Positions 21,301 through 32,860 are shown, numbered from the stretch's first letter. The stretch is 64,000 nt of DNA from Rana temporaria (GCF_905171775.1 NC_053492.1:275941438-276005437); one strand, 5' to 3'. Made by a program: numbers and translations. The notes: generated by a model from the sequence alone, not told the origin.

Positions 21301-21781
21301 TTAAAGTGTTACTAAACTCTGCACACTGCATTCACTATATCTGGTCTCCCACAGTACACACAATATGGAAATGTAATTATTTTAGTAAATATGAATGGCA
21401 AAATACCTTTTCTCATCAGCAGTATATAGCAATCTTGTGACTTCTATCGTGTCTGGTTAAAGCTTGTAGGAGGAGTTTTCATACTGCTCTCACTGTGCTA
21501 TAAGGCTGCAAGACCCCTGACCATCTGTCTGGACAGTGCTGAAAAAAACTCTCTATCAATGCACATCAAACTGAGCATGTGCAGCTTGTCCCCTACCCTC
21601 TCTAATATCCGGAGATGAGGTGGAGACACTGGAAGAAGGTGAGGATCAGAGAAGACCGAATTAAACAGTCATTTTACACAATGCAGAAGATTAACCCCTT
21701 AGGTTCCACAGTGAGTTTAACAAGCATGCTTTACTGCATATACAGACTCATTTTCCTTTTTTCGCCCTATTAATACTTTAA
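21301..21781. mobile_element. TTAA-bounded MITE-like segment
   Basis: It starts TTAAAGTGTTACTAAAC and ends ATTAATACTTTAA, giving a short inverted terminus bounded by TTAA at both ends. It is noncoding. A related terminus (TTAAAGGGTAACTCCACT) bounds the larger element at 41264-42589. Call by ends only. Confidence 0.45.
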
Positions 21782-22145
21782 GCAACATGGTTTGGTCACC
21801 CCTTGCCCCAAATTACTGATTCTGCAATGAAGAACGTCAAAAAATTAATAAATTCATGTTTTTTTATCTCTCTCAATCCCCCAGTGTTAGATTCCCAGCT
21901 ATGCAATAAAGTCTCATTGGCTTGCAGTGCTAGTCGTTTCCTGTCTCTCTTAGTCTGGCGTACAGTGTATTGTGGTAAAGTTTAAATAAATATATACTAG
22001 TATTATTTTAAATATACTTAATGATTTTCTTAATTAATATATAACTGGCTTAAAGGTATTTTAAAAGAACACAGTGAAATCAGATTTCAGAATTCCATCA
22101 TATTTTTAATGGCTGATCTGCTAAGAACTGATATGAACTGTTATT
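21782..22145. other. Unassigned AT-rich stretch
   Basis: No feature recognised. Confidence 0.35.
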
Positions 22146-22607
22146 TTAACCACTTGGCATTCCGGCTATTGTACATTGACGGCCACAAGGTGGCTCTACA
22201 ATGCCGGGAGGACGTCATATGATGTTTTCATGCCTCCCGGCCGCTGGGGCCGGGAGGCATGAGCAGGAGCGCGCATGCCCGCCTCATCACTCAGGTGTCG
22301 ATGCGCATGCCTGGCGGCCGTGATGTCCGCCAAGTACCCGCGATCGGCAGTAAACACAGAGATCCACGTCCTGTCAGGGAGAGGAGACCGATGGTGTGTC
22401 CCTTGTATATAGAGACACCGATCGGTCACCTCCCCCAGTAAGTCCCACCCCCACAGTAAGAATCACTCCCTAGGGAAGACGTTAACCCCTTCCCTGCCAG
22501 TCACATTTATACAGTAATCAGTGCATATTTATAGCACTATTCACTGAAAAAATGTGAATGGTCCCAAAAATGGGTCAACAGTGTCCGATGTGTCCGCCGT
22601 AATATCG
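22146..22607. mobile_element. TTAA-bounded repeat family, 5' half
   Basis: It starts TTAACCACTTGGCATTCC and carries the family blocks CCTGTCAGGGAGAGGAGACC, GTAAGAATCACTCCC, CAGTGCATATTTATAGCAC and CCGCCGTAATAT. It stops abruptly at 22607, where other copies continue into the AATACGTATCGG region. An internal GC-rich hairpin (CCTCCCGGCCGC / GGCCGGGAGGC) is at 22231-22258. Noncoding. Confidence 0.75.
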
Positions 22608-22960
22608 AAATCTCAGAAATACACTTACACCATCACTAAGATGGCTGAACCCTATGCCCGAGGAAGGAGCATACATGCTCCACCTGACATCCACCATACA
22701 CCCAGGAGTGAAGTCGGCGACGCTTCTCTGCATACACCCTTGGACTAGGAAGTGCTGGGATCTGTAACCACTCAGGAATAGATGGAGACCTTCAACTGTG
22801 GCAGCACTTCCTCCCCCCAGAGCAGATGAACCCCATAAATTGCCTCCGCCAAGCTGACCTTTGTTTTTTACATTGTGTGTGTGTAAATTCTTTTGTTGCC
22901 TTTAAATTATGTGATATACTGCACTCAGATGGCGCTGCTCGTCTTCCTTTGTTTGTTTAT
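22608..22960 (+). other. Unassigned; possible PLE terminal sequence
   Basis: No gene. Positions 22657-22688 contain CCCGAGGA, a perfect stem GGAGCAT-AC-ATGCTCC, and then ACCTGAC. This is compatible with a heavily decayed hammerhead core (CTGAGGA, stem II, GAAA). The later part has TTTGTTTGTTTATCTGCAG-like low-complexity sequence. Weak evidence. Confidence 0.2.
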
Positions 22961-24165
22961 CTGCAGAGTATCCTCCTAGCTCTTTCCTGAGCCTGCTGCC
23001 ATCCACAGTTTGCATTTTTTTTCTCAAAGACTGTCCATCCAAGACTTTTAAAGATGTACAAGTATACATTGTCTAGTCTAATCCATATGCACTTCTGCAA
23101 ACTCTGCGCCAATATTGTTTTTGTCTTTTACTTGTATATAGAGTGCACTGCATGCAAAAAAGAAATTCTGTCTGAAAGATGAACCATGTATATTTTACTG
23201 TGACACTTCAACTTATCAGTGCTATGACATAGAGTACACTTTTACTGATTTGCATGCACATTTCTCCTTTGTAATTTTAAAGGATTAGCATCCAAGAGCC
23301 ATGCAATATTTCATTTGCATGTTGAGCAAGATTTGTGAATGTCATCTAGGGAATGGCGTAACATGTAACATGAAGCACCATTATCTTTCTTCAAAAGTGT
23401 ATAGCTGTCAAAAGAACATTTGATATTTCCTTCTCTAATTCCCTTGATCACTTACAAGTATTTGATCCCTTATTACTTCAATTTGCTTCTCTTGATTCTG
23501 AACAAAAGTAACCAGTGTTAAAAACACTCTCAGCCGTTTTAGCATTCATATTTATGTCTAGGGCTTTCTTTGTGCATTGTGAATACATAATACGTTAATC
23601 TTTTGACCTTATATTGCTGTTAACATAACTCAAAGTTTATTCTTATATTTTCCATCTCTATATCCATACACTTGCATTAAACAATTTCAAGGGCCAAATC
23701 GTTTTTTTTTTTTAAGAAAAGGTTGGTTTACAGTTATACACTGTTTATCGTGCTAGGAATTTCAGTAAATTGTTTGCCTTCATAGACCCATCCTATTGCA
23801 TACAATCTATTTGCTTGATATGCAACATTACTAAAGTAATTTAATCCACAACTATGGTATATTGCCTGTACAACTGCATATGTGCTTCAACAAGAAAAAT
23901 GACCTCACATGCTCATCATTACACCCCTTTCAGATAGACATTCTGATCAGGTCCACCAGTCGGTTTTTCAGGCGGACCCGATCAAAAGGTCCATTCATCC
24001 CTGTGGACAGGCAGGTGTAAATGGCCTTGTATCCGTTTACACCAGCCTACCTCCAGGTCCAATCAGGCCTGCTTAAAAAAAAAACGGTAGAACACTCTGT
24101 GCTCTTCTGTTGCTCCTGGCTGCCCATAGAGCAGAGCAGCCATGCCCACGTCCACTCTGCCGATA
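22961..24165. other. Unassigned AT-rich stretch
   Basis: No gene recognised. The end (about 23930-24100) contains CAGGCGGACCCGATC and GATCAGGTCCACC motifs and looks like a MITE fragment with a left end CCCCTTTCAGATAGAC. Confidence 0.35.
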
Positions 24166-24870
24166 CTGAGCGAGTGAGTAAGTGAGTGAGAAACGTATAT
24201 AGCGCATCACATGCAAACTAAATCACCTCTGGGCGCTTGGCGTCCATTTCACTTTTGTCCTCAGAAGAGATGGGTTTTGATCTTTCTCCTAAAGACCAAG
24301 TGGTTCTCCTCCAACCGAATGCTGGTTGGTAAAGCGTTCCATAGTCTAGGGCCTTGGACTGCAAATCTTTGCTCTCCTTTGGACTTGTATCTGGCTTTGG
24401 GTATCTGGAATAGATTTTGGTTGGTGGATCGCAGAACGCGATTGGGGTTGTGAGTTTTTAGTTTTTCGAATAGATATTGGGGGGCATTTCCATGAATACA
24501 ATTATGCGTCAGACAGAGTGCTTTAAAAGTGATTCTGTCTTTTACTGGCAACCGGTGAAGGGATCTCAGTGAAGGTGAGATTGATTCCCAAGGTTTTTTT
24601 CCCAGTCACCAATCTAGCGGCCATATTTTGAACGACTTGCAGACGAGAGATTTGGTACTTTGGGAGTCCAAGATAGAGAGCATTTGCAAAGTCAAGTCTG
24701 GAGTTGATAATTGTTCCCACCACGACTGCTATGTCTTCATTTGGGATAAATGGAATAAGTCTGCATAGTAGGCGCAGCAGATGATGCGATCCGCTGACTA
24801 CTGACCCTATTTGTGCATCCATTGTCATGAAGGTGTCAAAAATGACTCTGAGCGAACATGAATGTGTCAT
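24166..24870 (-). pseudogene. L2/CR1-like LINE: reverse transcriptase C-terminal remnant and 3' end
   Basis: L2/CR1-like LINEs move by target-primed reverse transcription. Reading the minus strand from 24870, the protein contains DAQIGSVVSGSHHLLRLLCRLIP, TIINSRLDFANALYLGLPK, SRLQVVQNMAARLVTG. After a frameshift near 24580 it continues with LPVKDRITFKALCLTH, CIHGNAPQYLFEKL, GPRLWNALPTSIRL and a final KTHLF stop. These are the thumb and C-terminal motifs of L2/CR1-type ORF2: SRLDYaN, LQ.vQN.AARL, PVK.RI.fK, LWN.LP. A short 3' tail, TATATACGTTTCTCACTCAC on the minus strand, follows. The catalytic RT core and endonuclease are absent, so it is 5'-truncated. Confidence 0.82.
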
Positions 24871-25002
24871 CTGTCCACTCTATTCTGATCAGCAGGGATA
24901 CATTTTGAGGAATCTACCCTGTTTGAAAGAGACCTTAGGGTTAGACTGGGCAATCAGTAGCACAGACAGCTTCAGGTACCATTATGCTTTGTTGCATATA
25001 AC
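24871..25002. other. Short spacer
   Basis: Possibly more LINE sequence upstream of the recognised part on the minus strand; nothing firm can be read. It ends at the AAC target duplication of the next MITE. Confidence 0.3.
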
Positions 25003-25743
25003 GGGGCAGATCCTTGTACAGCGGCGCATTTATGCGCCGGGCGTAGCGTATCTAAGATACACTACGCCGCCGTAACTTACTTTTTTTTTAATCCACAAAG
25101 AATCCGCGCCGTAAGTTACGGCGGCGTAGTGTATCTTTGGCGGCGTAATGGTGCGGAATTCAAATGGCTGTGATGGGGGTGTGTTTTATGCAAATACGTT
25201 GTGACCCGACGTAAACGACATTTTTTTTTTAACTGCGCATGCACCGTCCGTGGGGGTATCCCAGCTCGCATGCTCGAAATTAAACCGGAACAAGCCAATA
25301 CTTCCAACAGTGACGTCATTCTAGGCAAATCCCTATTCGCGAACAACTTAAGCAAACAACATAAAAATTTCACATTTCTACGCGGGAAGGACGGCCATAC
25401 TTAACATTGAGTTCGCCTCATAACAGCAGCTTTAACTATACGCCGGAAAAAGCAGAACGCAAACAACGTAAAAAAATGCGCTGGACGGTCGTACGTTTGT
25501 GGATCGATGTAACTAGCTAATTTGCATACTCGACGCGGAATTCTACGGAAACGCCACCTAGCGCGCCGCCGAAAAATTGCAGCTTAGATCCGATGGCGTA
25601 CTAAGACGTACGCCTGTCGGATCTAGCCGAGATGCCGTTGTATCTTGTTTTGAGGATACAAAACAAAGATACGACGCACAAAATTTGAAATTACGCGGCG
25701 TATCAAGAGATACGCCGGCGTAATACCTTTGTGGATCTGCCCC
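25003..25743. mobile_element. GGGGCAGATTC-type MITE, copy B (AAC duplication)
   Basis: It starts GGGGCAGATCCTTGTAC and ends GTGGATCTGCCCC, an inverted terminus of at least 10 bp. It is flanked by AAC at 25000-25002 and 25744-25746. It shares the CGACGCGGAATTCTACGGA and GACGGCCATACTTAACATT type blocks with copies A, D and E. About 741 bp; no protein. Confidence 0.85.
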
Positions 25744-25954
25744 AACATGTTTTACTTAGCAATTCAACCAACATCAGTTAATCAAAAATTGTACTAAACC
25801 ATGGAGGCTACCATTGCTAACCTTTCTTTAAAAAAAAAATGTAGATCATAAAAGTTGGGGGGAGAAGTAAAACAAGGCCTTCTCCTATGTTTTATGGTTT
25901 ACTGGTACAATTACATTTGCATAGAGGAATAACCCTAAAGCACACAATAGGACT
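25744..25954. other. Unassigned spacer
   Basis: AT-rich, with no feature recognised. Confidence 0.35.
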
Positions 25955-26182
25955 TTAACCACTTGCGGACCTCCCACTGTCATTATACGGCAGATGTTTA
26001 ACGTGGAATACTTTAACAGCAGATAGCTGCCATAACCCCGGTATCATTTTAAACAGTGGACGGTCTGCTTTCAGATAAAAGTGGTCTCTGTGGTGGATTT
26101 GCCGTAAGATCACTTTTAGTTTCAATGGTTTTTATTGAAGTTTTCACACAAACAAAAATGAAATGAAACAAGTGTGAACATT

Positions 26183-26496
26183 GGGGGTTATTTACTAAAT
26201 GCAAATCCACTTTGCACTACAAGTGCAAACTACAAGTGCAAAGTGCACTTGAAATTGCACTGAAAGTGCACTTGGAAGTGCAGTCGCTGTAAATCTGAGG
26301 GGTAGATCTGAAATGAGGGGAAGCTCTGCTAATTTTCTCATCCAATCATGTGCAAGCTAAAATGCTGTTTTTTTATTTTCCTTGCATGTCCCCCTCGGAT
26401 CTACGGCGACTGCACTTCCAAGTGCACTTTCAGTGTAATTTCAAGTGCAATTTGCACTTGTAGTGCAAAGTGCATTTGCCTTTAGTAAATAACCCC
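26183..26496. mobile_element. GGGGGTTATTTAC MITE, copy 1
   Basis: It starts GGGGGTTATTTACTAAATG and ends TTAGTAAATAACCCC. The arms are built from inverted repeats of AAGTGCAAAGTGCACTTG and GCACTTCCAAGTGCAC around a core with CATCCAATCATGTGCAAGC. Flanks ATT and TTT are close to a 3-bp duplication. Copies at 32607 and 48357 share ends and core. Noncoding, able to form a long hairpin. Confidence 0.8.
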
Positions 26497-26635
26497 TTTT
26501 GTCTGTAATACAGTTGACAAAGTAGATTGAATCATTGAGGCCGGATTCACACTTGTGCGTTGCGTTTTTGAGCTCAGTTCTCTCTGCCAAGTTCTCAATC
26601 AGCTGTTCAGCGGATCCACTGTGTTTTAGCTGCGG

Positions 26636-27030
26636 ATTTGATGACCTTGGAGAGGGTAGGGAAGTCTCGCCGCTGTTATCATCAGGGGGAACTCCATGGC
26701 AAAAAAACGGCATGGGTTCCCCTCCATGAGCATACCAGGCGCTTAGGTCTGGTATGGATTTTAACGGGAACCCCCTACGCCAAAAAAACGGCGTGGAGGG
26801 GCCCCCCTAAATCCATACTAGACCCTTATCCGAGCACGCAACCTGGTCGATCAGGAAAGGGGGTGGGAACAAGCGAGCACCCCCCCCTCCTGAACTGTAC
26901 CAGGCCGCATGCCCTCAACATGGGGGGGTGGGTGCTTTGGGGCAGGAGGGCGCCCTGTGGCCCCCCCACTGTGTCAAACTGTGTCAGAGAGGGGGGACAA
27001 CACACCGACCGTCATGTCATCACTTATGTA
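26636..27030. mobile_element. GGTATGGATTTTAA repeat, one arm
   Basis: This GC-rich segment contains GGCATGGGTTCCCCTCCATG, AGGTCTGGTATGGATTTTAA, GGCGTGGAGG, CTTATCCGAGCACGCAACCTG and CCCTCAACATGGGGGG. The same series occurs in the long inverted repeats at 28130-29848 and 55528-56366. Only one arm is present. An open frame runs through it, but the matching copies carry stops, so I do not treat it as a gene. Confidence 0.65.
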
Positions 27031-27330
27031 GCTAGTAAAATGACGGCCGCAAGATCACTTTTATCCCCGCGATCGTTAGAACGAGAGCAATAAGTATAGC
27101 AAAAGACCTCCTCTGTAACCCATAACTGGTAACCTGTAGAATTTTTTAAACATTGCCTATTGAGATTTTTAAGAGCCATTTCATAAGTGGGCACAATTTT
27201 GAATCATGGCAATTTACTCAGGGCAACATTATCTTAATTTTTTCCAAAAAATGCTGCTCTGTGCAAAACCACTGTACAGAGTTGGTAAGTATAAAATGTT
27301 CGTTATTTAAAAAACTTTAAGTACAGCATT

Positions 27331-28129
27331 TTGAGTATATTTGTTTATTTATATGGCAGTAACCTATTCCTTTAGATATATAGACTCATTAAATAGTTTG
27401 TTTCTTGGAATAGGTTAACTGTTTCTATGCAGGTGGAAGAAAACTACATATTCCTATTACTACTGCTTTAGTAGAGCTTCAAATACTGAAACTAAAATAT
27501 GTTATTGTGTATGTATACATTACCCCAGTAGTTCCAAAATATGCAGTGAAATTGAAAGACTATTTGTTTAACAATGCTCCAGTGGGGCTTAACTAAGCAG
27601 TGGAATTGAATTATTTCCACTGTGTGCGAAAGCAGGCCTGGTGCTTAAACAAACAGCATAATTACAAAATTTTCATTATGTGCTGCATATTTTTCCAGTT
27701 GCACAGTAAAATAAATAACACAAACAAACAAAAAATGTATTCCATGTGTACACTGCTCCAGTCGGTATTATAAGCAGTAAAAATACTAGTGTACTGGTAC
27801 TGTGCTTTAAATTAGCAGGGAGATTCAAATATTTTCATCTTGTGCTCCAGTAAAGCTTGAACTTGAACCATTCTTGTGTGAACAATACTACAGGGAAGCT
27901 TAAAGCCCTACGCCAGGAAATGTAAAAATGATTCCCTGCAGTGAGGCTGTGCCCGCACTGCAAGGGTTAAATGCTTGTTTAGCCTAGAGGAGAGTTTTTT
28001 ACTTTAACATAGCCAGAAAATACCAATATCTGTAATAAAATCAGCATTCTGAATTTCCATTAAGGAAGAAGACTTTTGTGAGTCAATAAGTAATCAGGAG
28101 GCAACCCAGCATGCTCAAATATTTAACAG
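27331..28129. other. Unassigned AT-rich stretch
   Basis: No gene or repeat family recognised. Several short CTCCAGT-containing phrases recur (27571, 27736, 27847), hinting at an old degraded repeat. Confidence 0.35.
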
Positions 28130-29848
28130 TAGGGATGATCAGAACACCCCCCGGTTCTGTTCGCAGCAGAACATGTGAACAGGCAAAACATTTTTGAATA
28201 CGCGAACACCGTTAAAGCATATGGGACTCAAACATGAAAAATCAAAAGTGCTATTTTTAAAGGCTAATATGCAAGTTGTTGTCATAAAAAGTGTTTGGGG
28301 ACCCGGGTCCTTCCCCAGGAGACATGTATCAATGCAATTTTTTTATTTTAATTTTTTTCGGGAGCAGTGAAACAATAAAAGTGAAATATTCCTTTACATT
28401 TCCTACATGGGGGGTGTCTATAGTATGCCTGTAAAGTAGCACATGTTTCCCGTGCTTAGAAAAGTCCCTGCACAAAATGAAATTTCTAAAGGAAAAAAAG
28501 TAATTTAAAACTACTCGCGGCTATAATGAATTGTCGGGTCGCGGCAATACAGATAAAAGTAATTGAAAAAAACAGCATGGGTTCCCCCCTTCGTCCATTA
28601 CCAGGCCCTTTGGGTCTGGAATGAATATTAGGGGGAACCCCCAACCAAAATTTAAAAAGAAATTCCATATCAGGCTCTTCAGGTCTGGTATGGATATTAA
28701 GGGGAACCCTGCGCCATTTTGTTTTTTAAAAATGGCGTGGGGTGCTCCCAAAAATCCATACCAGACCCTTCAGGTTCCCCCCAAAATTTTCCCCAGGCCC
28801 TTATCCGAGCATGCAACCTGTCTTGCGCAAGAGGGGGCAGGGTCACCCGTGCAAGTCATTGTGTAACCCTGGGCTTTCTCCTTGCATCAGAGAGGTGGCG
28901 GGGTCACATGCGCACGTAACATGTGGCCCCGCCCTCAGCTAGAAAAAAAGCTGTCAACCTGGCAGAGCGTCATTCGGCCAGGGAACCTCCTATATCATTC
29001 GCAGCGGCGTTTTTTTTTTTTTTTCCGTTTTGCTTGAGAGTGAATTACATTGTTGGAACCTTTTTTTTTTTAATAAAGGACTTGTCCCAAACTGTCTCCT
29101 GTGGTTTTTAAAATTTTGACCCTTTTTTTGTGAAATGGTAGGGGTACAATGTTACCAATTCACCTGGGGGGGCCGGCATCTGGGGGTCCCCTTTGTTAAA
29201 GGGGGCTTCCAGATTCAGATAAGCCCCCCGCCCGCAGACCCCCACAACCACCGGGCCAGGTTTGTGGGGATAAGGCCCTTGTCCCCATCAGCATGGGGAC
29301 ATCCTCCCCTTGTTGAGGGCATGTGGCCTGGTATGGTTCAGAATGGGAGGGCGCTCTCTCATCACCCCTCTTTTCCTGCGGCCTGCCAGGTTGCGTGCAC
29401 GGATAAGGGCCTGGTATGGATTTTTGGGGGGAACCCCACGCTATATTTTTTGACCTTTTTTTACCAGACCTGAAGGGCCTGGTAATGGACTAAGGGGGAA
29501 CCCATGTTCTTTTTTGTTTTCAATTACTTCTATCTGTATTTCTGGGACCCGACAATTCATTATAGCCACGAGTAGTTTTAAATTACGTTTTTCCTCTAGA
29601 AATGTCATTTTGTGCAGGCGCTTTTCTAAACACGGGAAACATGCGCTACTTTGCAGGCATATTATTGACACCCCCCAGGTATGAAATTTAAAGGAATAGT
29701 TTACTTTTATTGTTTCACTTTAAGCATTATTAAAATCACTGCTCCCGAAAAAATGGCAGTTTTTAAAACTTTTTTTTGCATTGATACATGTCCCCTAGGG
29801 CAGGACCCAGGTACCCAAACACTTTTTATGACAATAACTTGCATATTA
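28130..29848. mobile_element. 1.7-kb long inverted repeat element (TAGGGATGA end)
   Basis: It begins TAGGGATGATCAGAACACC, the terminus of the 7947 hAT-like family. The segment at about 28263-28640 is repeated inverted at about 29465-29848. Shared blocks (in opposite orientation) include GCTAATATGCAAGTT, ACATGTATCAATGCA, ACTACTCGCGGCTATAATGA and ACAGATAAAAGTAATTG. Roughly 375-bp arms surround about 830 bp with GGTATGGAT/CCAGACC motifs. The right outermost ~130 bp, including the terminal repeat, is missing, so the copy is right-truncated. No intact gene lies between the arms. Such structures can be foldback elements. Confidence 0.75.
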
Positions 29849-30779
29849 CTACATGTGGAAATAGGGAGGAGAAAGACTGTGAGTAAGGTGGGTATTCTTT
29901 TAATCTGGTGTTTTAGATGATCCTCTAGAATAATTAGTGTTCAATTCTACATTTGCTGGTGAAGAGGAGGGAGTATTTTTTATAATTTGATTCCTGCCAG
30001 AAGTTAGACTTGAAACATGGAAACCTTATCATGGGCAATTTACCTATTTGTCTTTGTATTTTTTATGTGTAAATTCTTAATATTATACAGTCAGGATGAT
30101 TGAGACAGTATAGGTATTTGCTTAAGATTCTTGGCATTATTCATTTCCTCACTGATCTAGTAGATCTCAGCTAAAAAGGTAAGCATCAAGATATGTTCAT
30201 GGCATTGTAGAGGTTTATTTCACTTGTCTTGCTTGACTGTCACTGAGGTGTTAGTATTCTGCTGCACAAGAGCTGTCTGTTGCCAGTCAAAAAAAGTAGG
30301 TTGATCTGATAAGTAAGCTCCAAAGCTTTCTCCTACCAGCTCCAACTTAACTCAATTCAAGTGAATTGACTGGATGACTGAATAAAGAAGTGTTTTTTTC
30401 TTCCATGAATCATTTACAACTCACAGGCTTCTTGTATTTTTTTTTATGTGTCTCTGATTAAAGGCAAACATTTTTATATGTTTTATTTTTTTATTGACTG
30501 TTATTTTTTTATCAATAATAAAATAAATTTGTCAACACTTCACTGTATTTTTGACAGGTGGTTCTCTAAATCTCTTTTTGCATCATTGATGCAGCATCAG
30601 TGTAACTTTCTAAAATAAACATTTCTGTTTTGCCCCTTGTTTTAATTTAAAGTACTAAAACTTACTTTCATTTTCTCATACAGGTTTTGTTAAGCCACAC
30701 TGGCTTTTTAATGTCTCTCAATGTGTTTTACATAGGGCTATTGTCAACAAGGGGTTACATTGCTCAGTTTTATTGTAAT
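29849..30779. other. Unassigned AT-rich stretch
   Basis: No gene, RNA or repeat family recognised. Confidence 0.4.
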
Positions 30780-31982
30780 GCCTCATGCACACGGCCGGAC
30801 TTTCCGAGAAAAAAAGTCAGTGTGTAGCCTCCATCTGACTTTTTCCCTCGGAAGTCCGACGGACCTTAGATAGAGAACCTGTTCTCTATCTTTCCGTCGG
30901 ACTTCCGAAGGACTCACGGTGGACTTTTGCATGGTCAAAAGTCCGACCGTGTGTACAAGGTGTAGCACTACCCTCAAAGGGGCTGCTGAATATATTGGCT
31001 GGCATGTTACCTCTATCTTCTCGCCGTCCAGGGTGAAGTGAGAGTCTGAAGAATTTCAATGTCCACACAATGCACCTCTTTTTCTGGGATTTATTTGTAG
31101 AACTTCTACAGAAAGAAGTGGGAAGGGGTGGAAAGGCAGATGGGTTCAGGTGTATAGTCACAAATAGGAAACACTTCGGCTTCCAGCAAACAGTTCTCGT
31201 CGCCACTCCAGCCAGAGTGGGTATTGCTCACCCAGATAGGTCCCTCTCACTGGCCTAGTAGCTGGTATGGAGCATTAAATAAAGTACAGTCTCTGCCACA
31301 GACCTTCCTTTATGAGGAGACACTTTTGGTCCAGAATCCCCTGCCACAGAATTCAGCACCCGGAACTCTCCAGTTTAGCTTTAGTAAAACTTTAGACCCG
31401 ACAGGCGACACTGTCAAGCCTCTCAGTGTATGGTGCATCCTTCGATGAAGTTTCCAGGCCTTCTCCCAAGATACCAGCCTCTTGCATGGTCCTCTCCAGG
31501 ATAGGTCCTCTCCTGGCTTCCTTCATCAAGTGGCTTCCTCCCGCAGGACAGAGAGCACAGGATCACCTCTGAAAAAGGCAGGCCCCAGTCTGACTACTGG
31601 GCCTACCAGGCAAAGCCGCGACTCCGGACCAACATGGTCCCGGAGCCAGGATTCAGGACACGCACCCCAGGCCATGTGGACCACGAGGCGCGTGGGATGA
31701 CAGCCCGACCCCCGCCAATGGCGTCTGAACCAGCATGCACAGCGAGGCAACCACTCCCACTGATTCACTGCCAAGGGGGACACCCAATGCACCCTGACTT
31801 TGCTGCTGCCACCCTTGGCCTGGGGTGGTAATGAAACCCCCAGGCCAACAATGGTGGAACTCTCAGCACCGCCATGGTTGGAACAGAGGCTAAATTTGCC
31901 ATTAATCACTAGTCTGGACAGCTCAGACCCCCACTAAATTTACAGCAGCGCCTGTTCAACAGGAGCAGGGCACTACAGAGGC
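30780..31982. mobile_element. GCCTCATGCACACGG MITE split by a solo LTR
   Basis: It starts GCCTCATGCACACGGCCGGA. The right end GTCCGACCGTGTGTACAAGG is cut by the LTR at 30961 and finishes as GAGGC at 31978-31982. The interior is a hairpin: AGATAGAGAACCTGTTCTCT is self-complementary, and AAGTCCGACGG / CCGTCGGACTT flank it. About 186 bp without the LTR. Noncoding. Confidence 0.75.
30961..31977 (-). mobile_element. Solo LTR, copy 1 (TG...CA)
   Basis: The + strand copy starts TGTAGCACTACCC and ends GGGCACTACA, so it is an LTR with inverted TG/CA ends lying on the minus strand. It is flanked by AAGG (30957-30960) and GAGG (31978-31981), a 4-bp duplication with one change. On the minus strand an AATAAA lies near the 3' end (about 31090-31095). 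It resembles the copies at 42763-43857 and 60920-61869. No internal retroelement genes adjoin it. A 4-bp duplication is common for Ty3/gypsy elements, but some ERVs also use short ones; the family is undecided. Confidence 0.75.
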
Positions 31983-32240
31983 ATTAGAGTCCTTTAAGTG
32001 GAAACAGGATTTATAAAGATAGAACAAAGATAGTGGAGGATGTCTCTGTAACCAGCAAGATAATAAAGGGCTCTCACCAAGATATCATACTTAGATATAA
32101 CTTGTCTTCATCAAAGCCACTGATGGCATGGTTGGAACGTGTTTGTAAAGCACCCCTAGAGCACTCCTACTCTCATGGATAGAATGTAAGGGCATGCTTT
32201 ACACTCTTGACTACAGATCCGTAAGATTTGCTGTACAAAA
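31983..32240. other. Unassigned spacer
   Basis: No feature recognised. Confidence 0.3.
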
Positions 32241-32438
32241 CATACACCTGACTGCTACACTCTGTAAGCTTGTATAAATACAAATAATCACAAAGAAGGA
32301 CCACCAAAACAAATCAATTACATAATGTCCATCGTTGGCGGCACCTATAGACAGTATATGATTGATTTTTTTGGTGGTCCTTTTTTGTGATTATTTGTAT
32401 TTATACAAGCTTTCAAAGTGTATCAGTCAGGTGTATGA
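32241..32438. repeat. Inverted repeat with ~79-bp arms
   Basis: The arm at 32241-32320 (CATACACCTGACTGCTACAC ... GGACCACCAAAACAAATCAA) is present in inverted form at about 32361-32438, with a few mismatches. About 40 bp separate them. It is a strong potential hairpin, probably a MITE or retroelement terminal fragment. No coding. Confidence 0.78.
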
Positions 32439-32606
32439 GTGGGTTATGTACACATTCTGTATATTTTAAGTTGGTTTGAGGTGAAAACATGCCCTACTGG
32501 CAGTGTGTATGATTTGTATTCAATCACCACATATTTAACAGTTGCTGGCTGCTAATAGTCTCCAAGTATTTTAACTATGGTCTTCATTATGGTAGGCTCA
32601 GGCAAA
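32439..32606. other. Unassigned spacer
   Basis: No feature recognised. Confidence 0.3.
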
Positions 32607-32860
32607 GGGGGTTATTTACTAAAGGCAAATCCACTTTGCACTACAAGTGCAAACTACAAGTGCAAAGTGCACTTGAAATTGCACTGAAAGTGCACTTAGA
32701 AGTGCAGTCAATGTAAATCTGAGGAGTAGATCTGCAATGAAGGGAGGCTCTGCTGATTTTGTCATCCAATCATGTGCAAGCTAAAATGCTTTTTTTTCCC
32801 TTGCATGTCCCCCTCGGCACTTGTAGTGCAAAGTGTATTTACCTTTCGTAAACAACCCCC
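32607..32860. mobile_element. GGGGGTTATTTAC MITE, copy 2 (AAA duplication)
   Basis: It starts GGGGGTTATTTACTAAAGG and ends CGTAAACAACCCCC. It is flanked by AAA at 32604-32606 and 32861-32863. It shares the CATCCAATCATGTGCAAGC core and CAAAGTGCACTTG arms with copy 1 but has an internal deletion after CCCCCTCGG. Noncoding. Confidence 0.8.

Larger units (their letters stand above)
25955..27330. mobile_element. TTAA-bounded repeat, second subfamily, split by ~0.9 kb
   Basis: The left piece (25955-26119) starts TTAACCACTTGCGGACC and includes GGTCTGCTTTCAGATAAAAG. The right piece (about 27035-27330) includes GAGCAATAAGTATAGC, ACCTCCTCTGTAAC, ACATTGCCTATTGAG and TTACTCAGGGCAACATTATC. Both pieces parallel the copy at 54479-55526 in order. 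The 13-bp AAGATCACTTTTA occurs at the end of the left piece and again at about 27049-27061. It may be a target duplication for the inserted material or a native internal repeat. The right TTAA end is missing. Confidence 0.6.

Noticed and set aside
26638..27093. 151-residue basic open frame
   Set aside because: It lies in a GC-rich repeat arm that recurs at 28.6-29.4 kb and 55.5-56.4 kb with different frames and stops.
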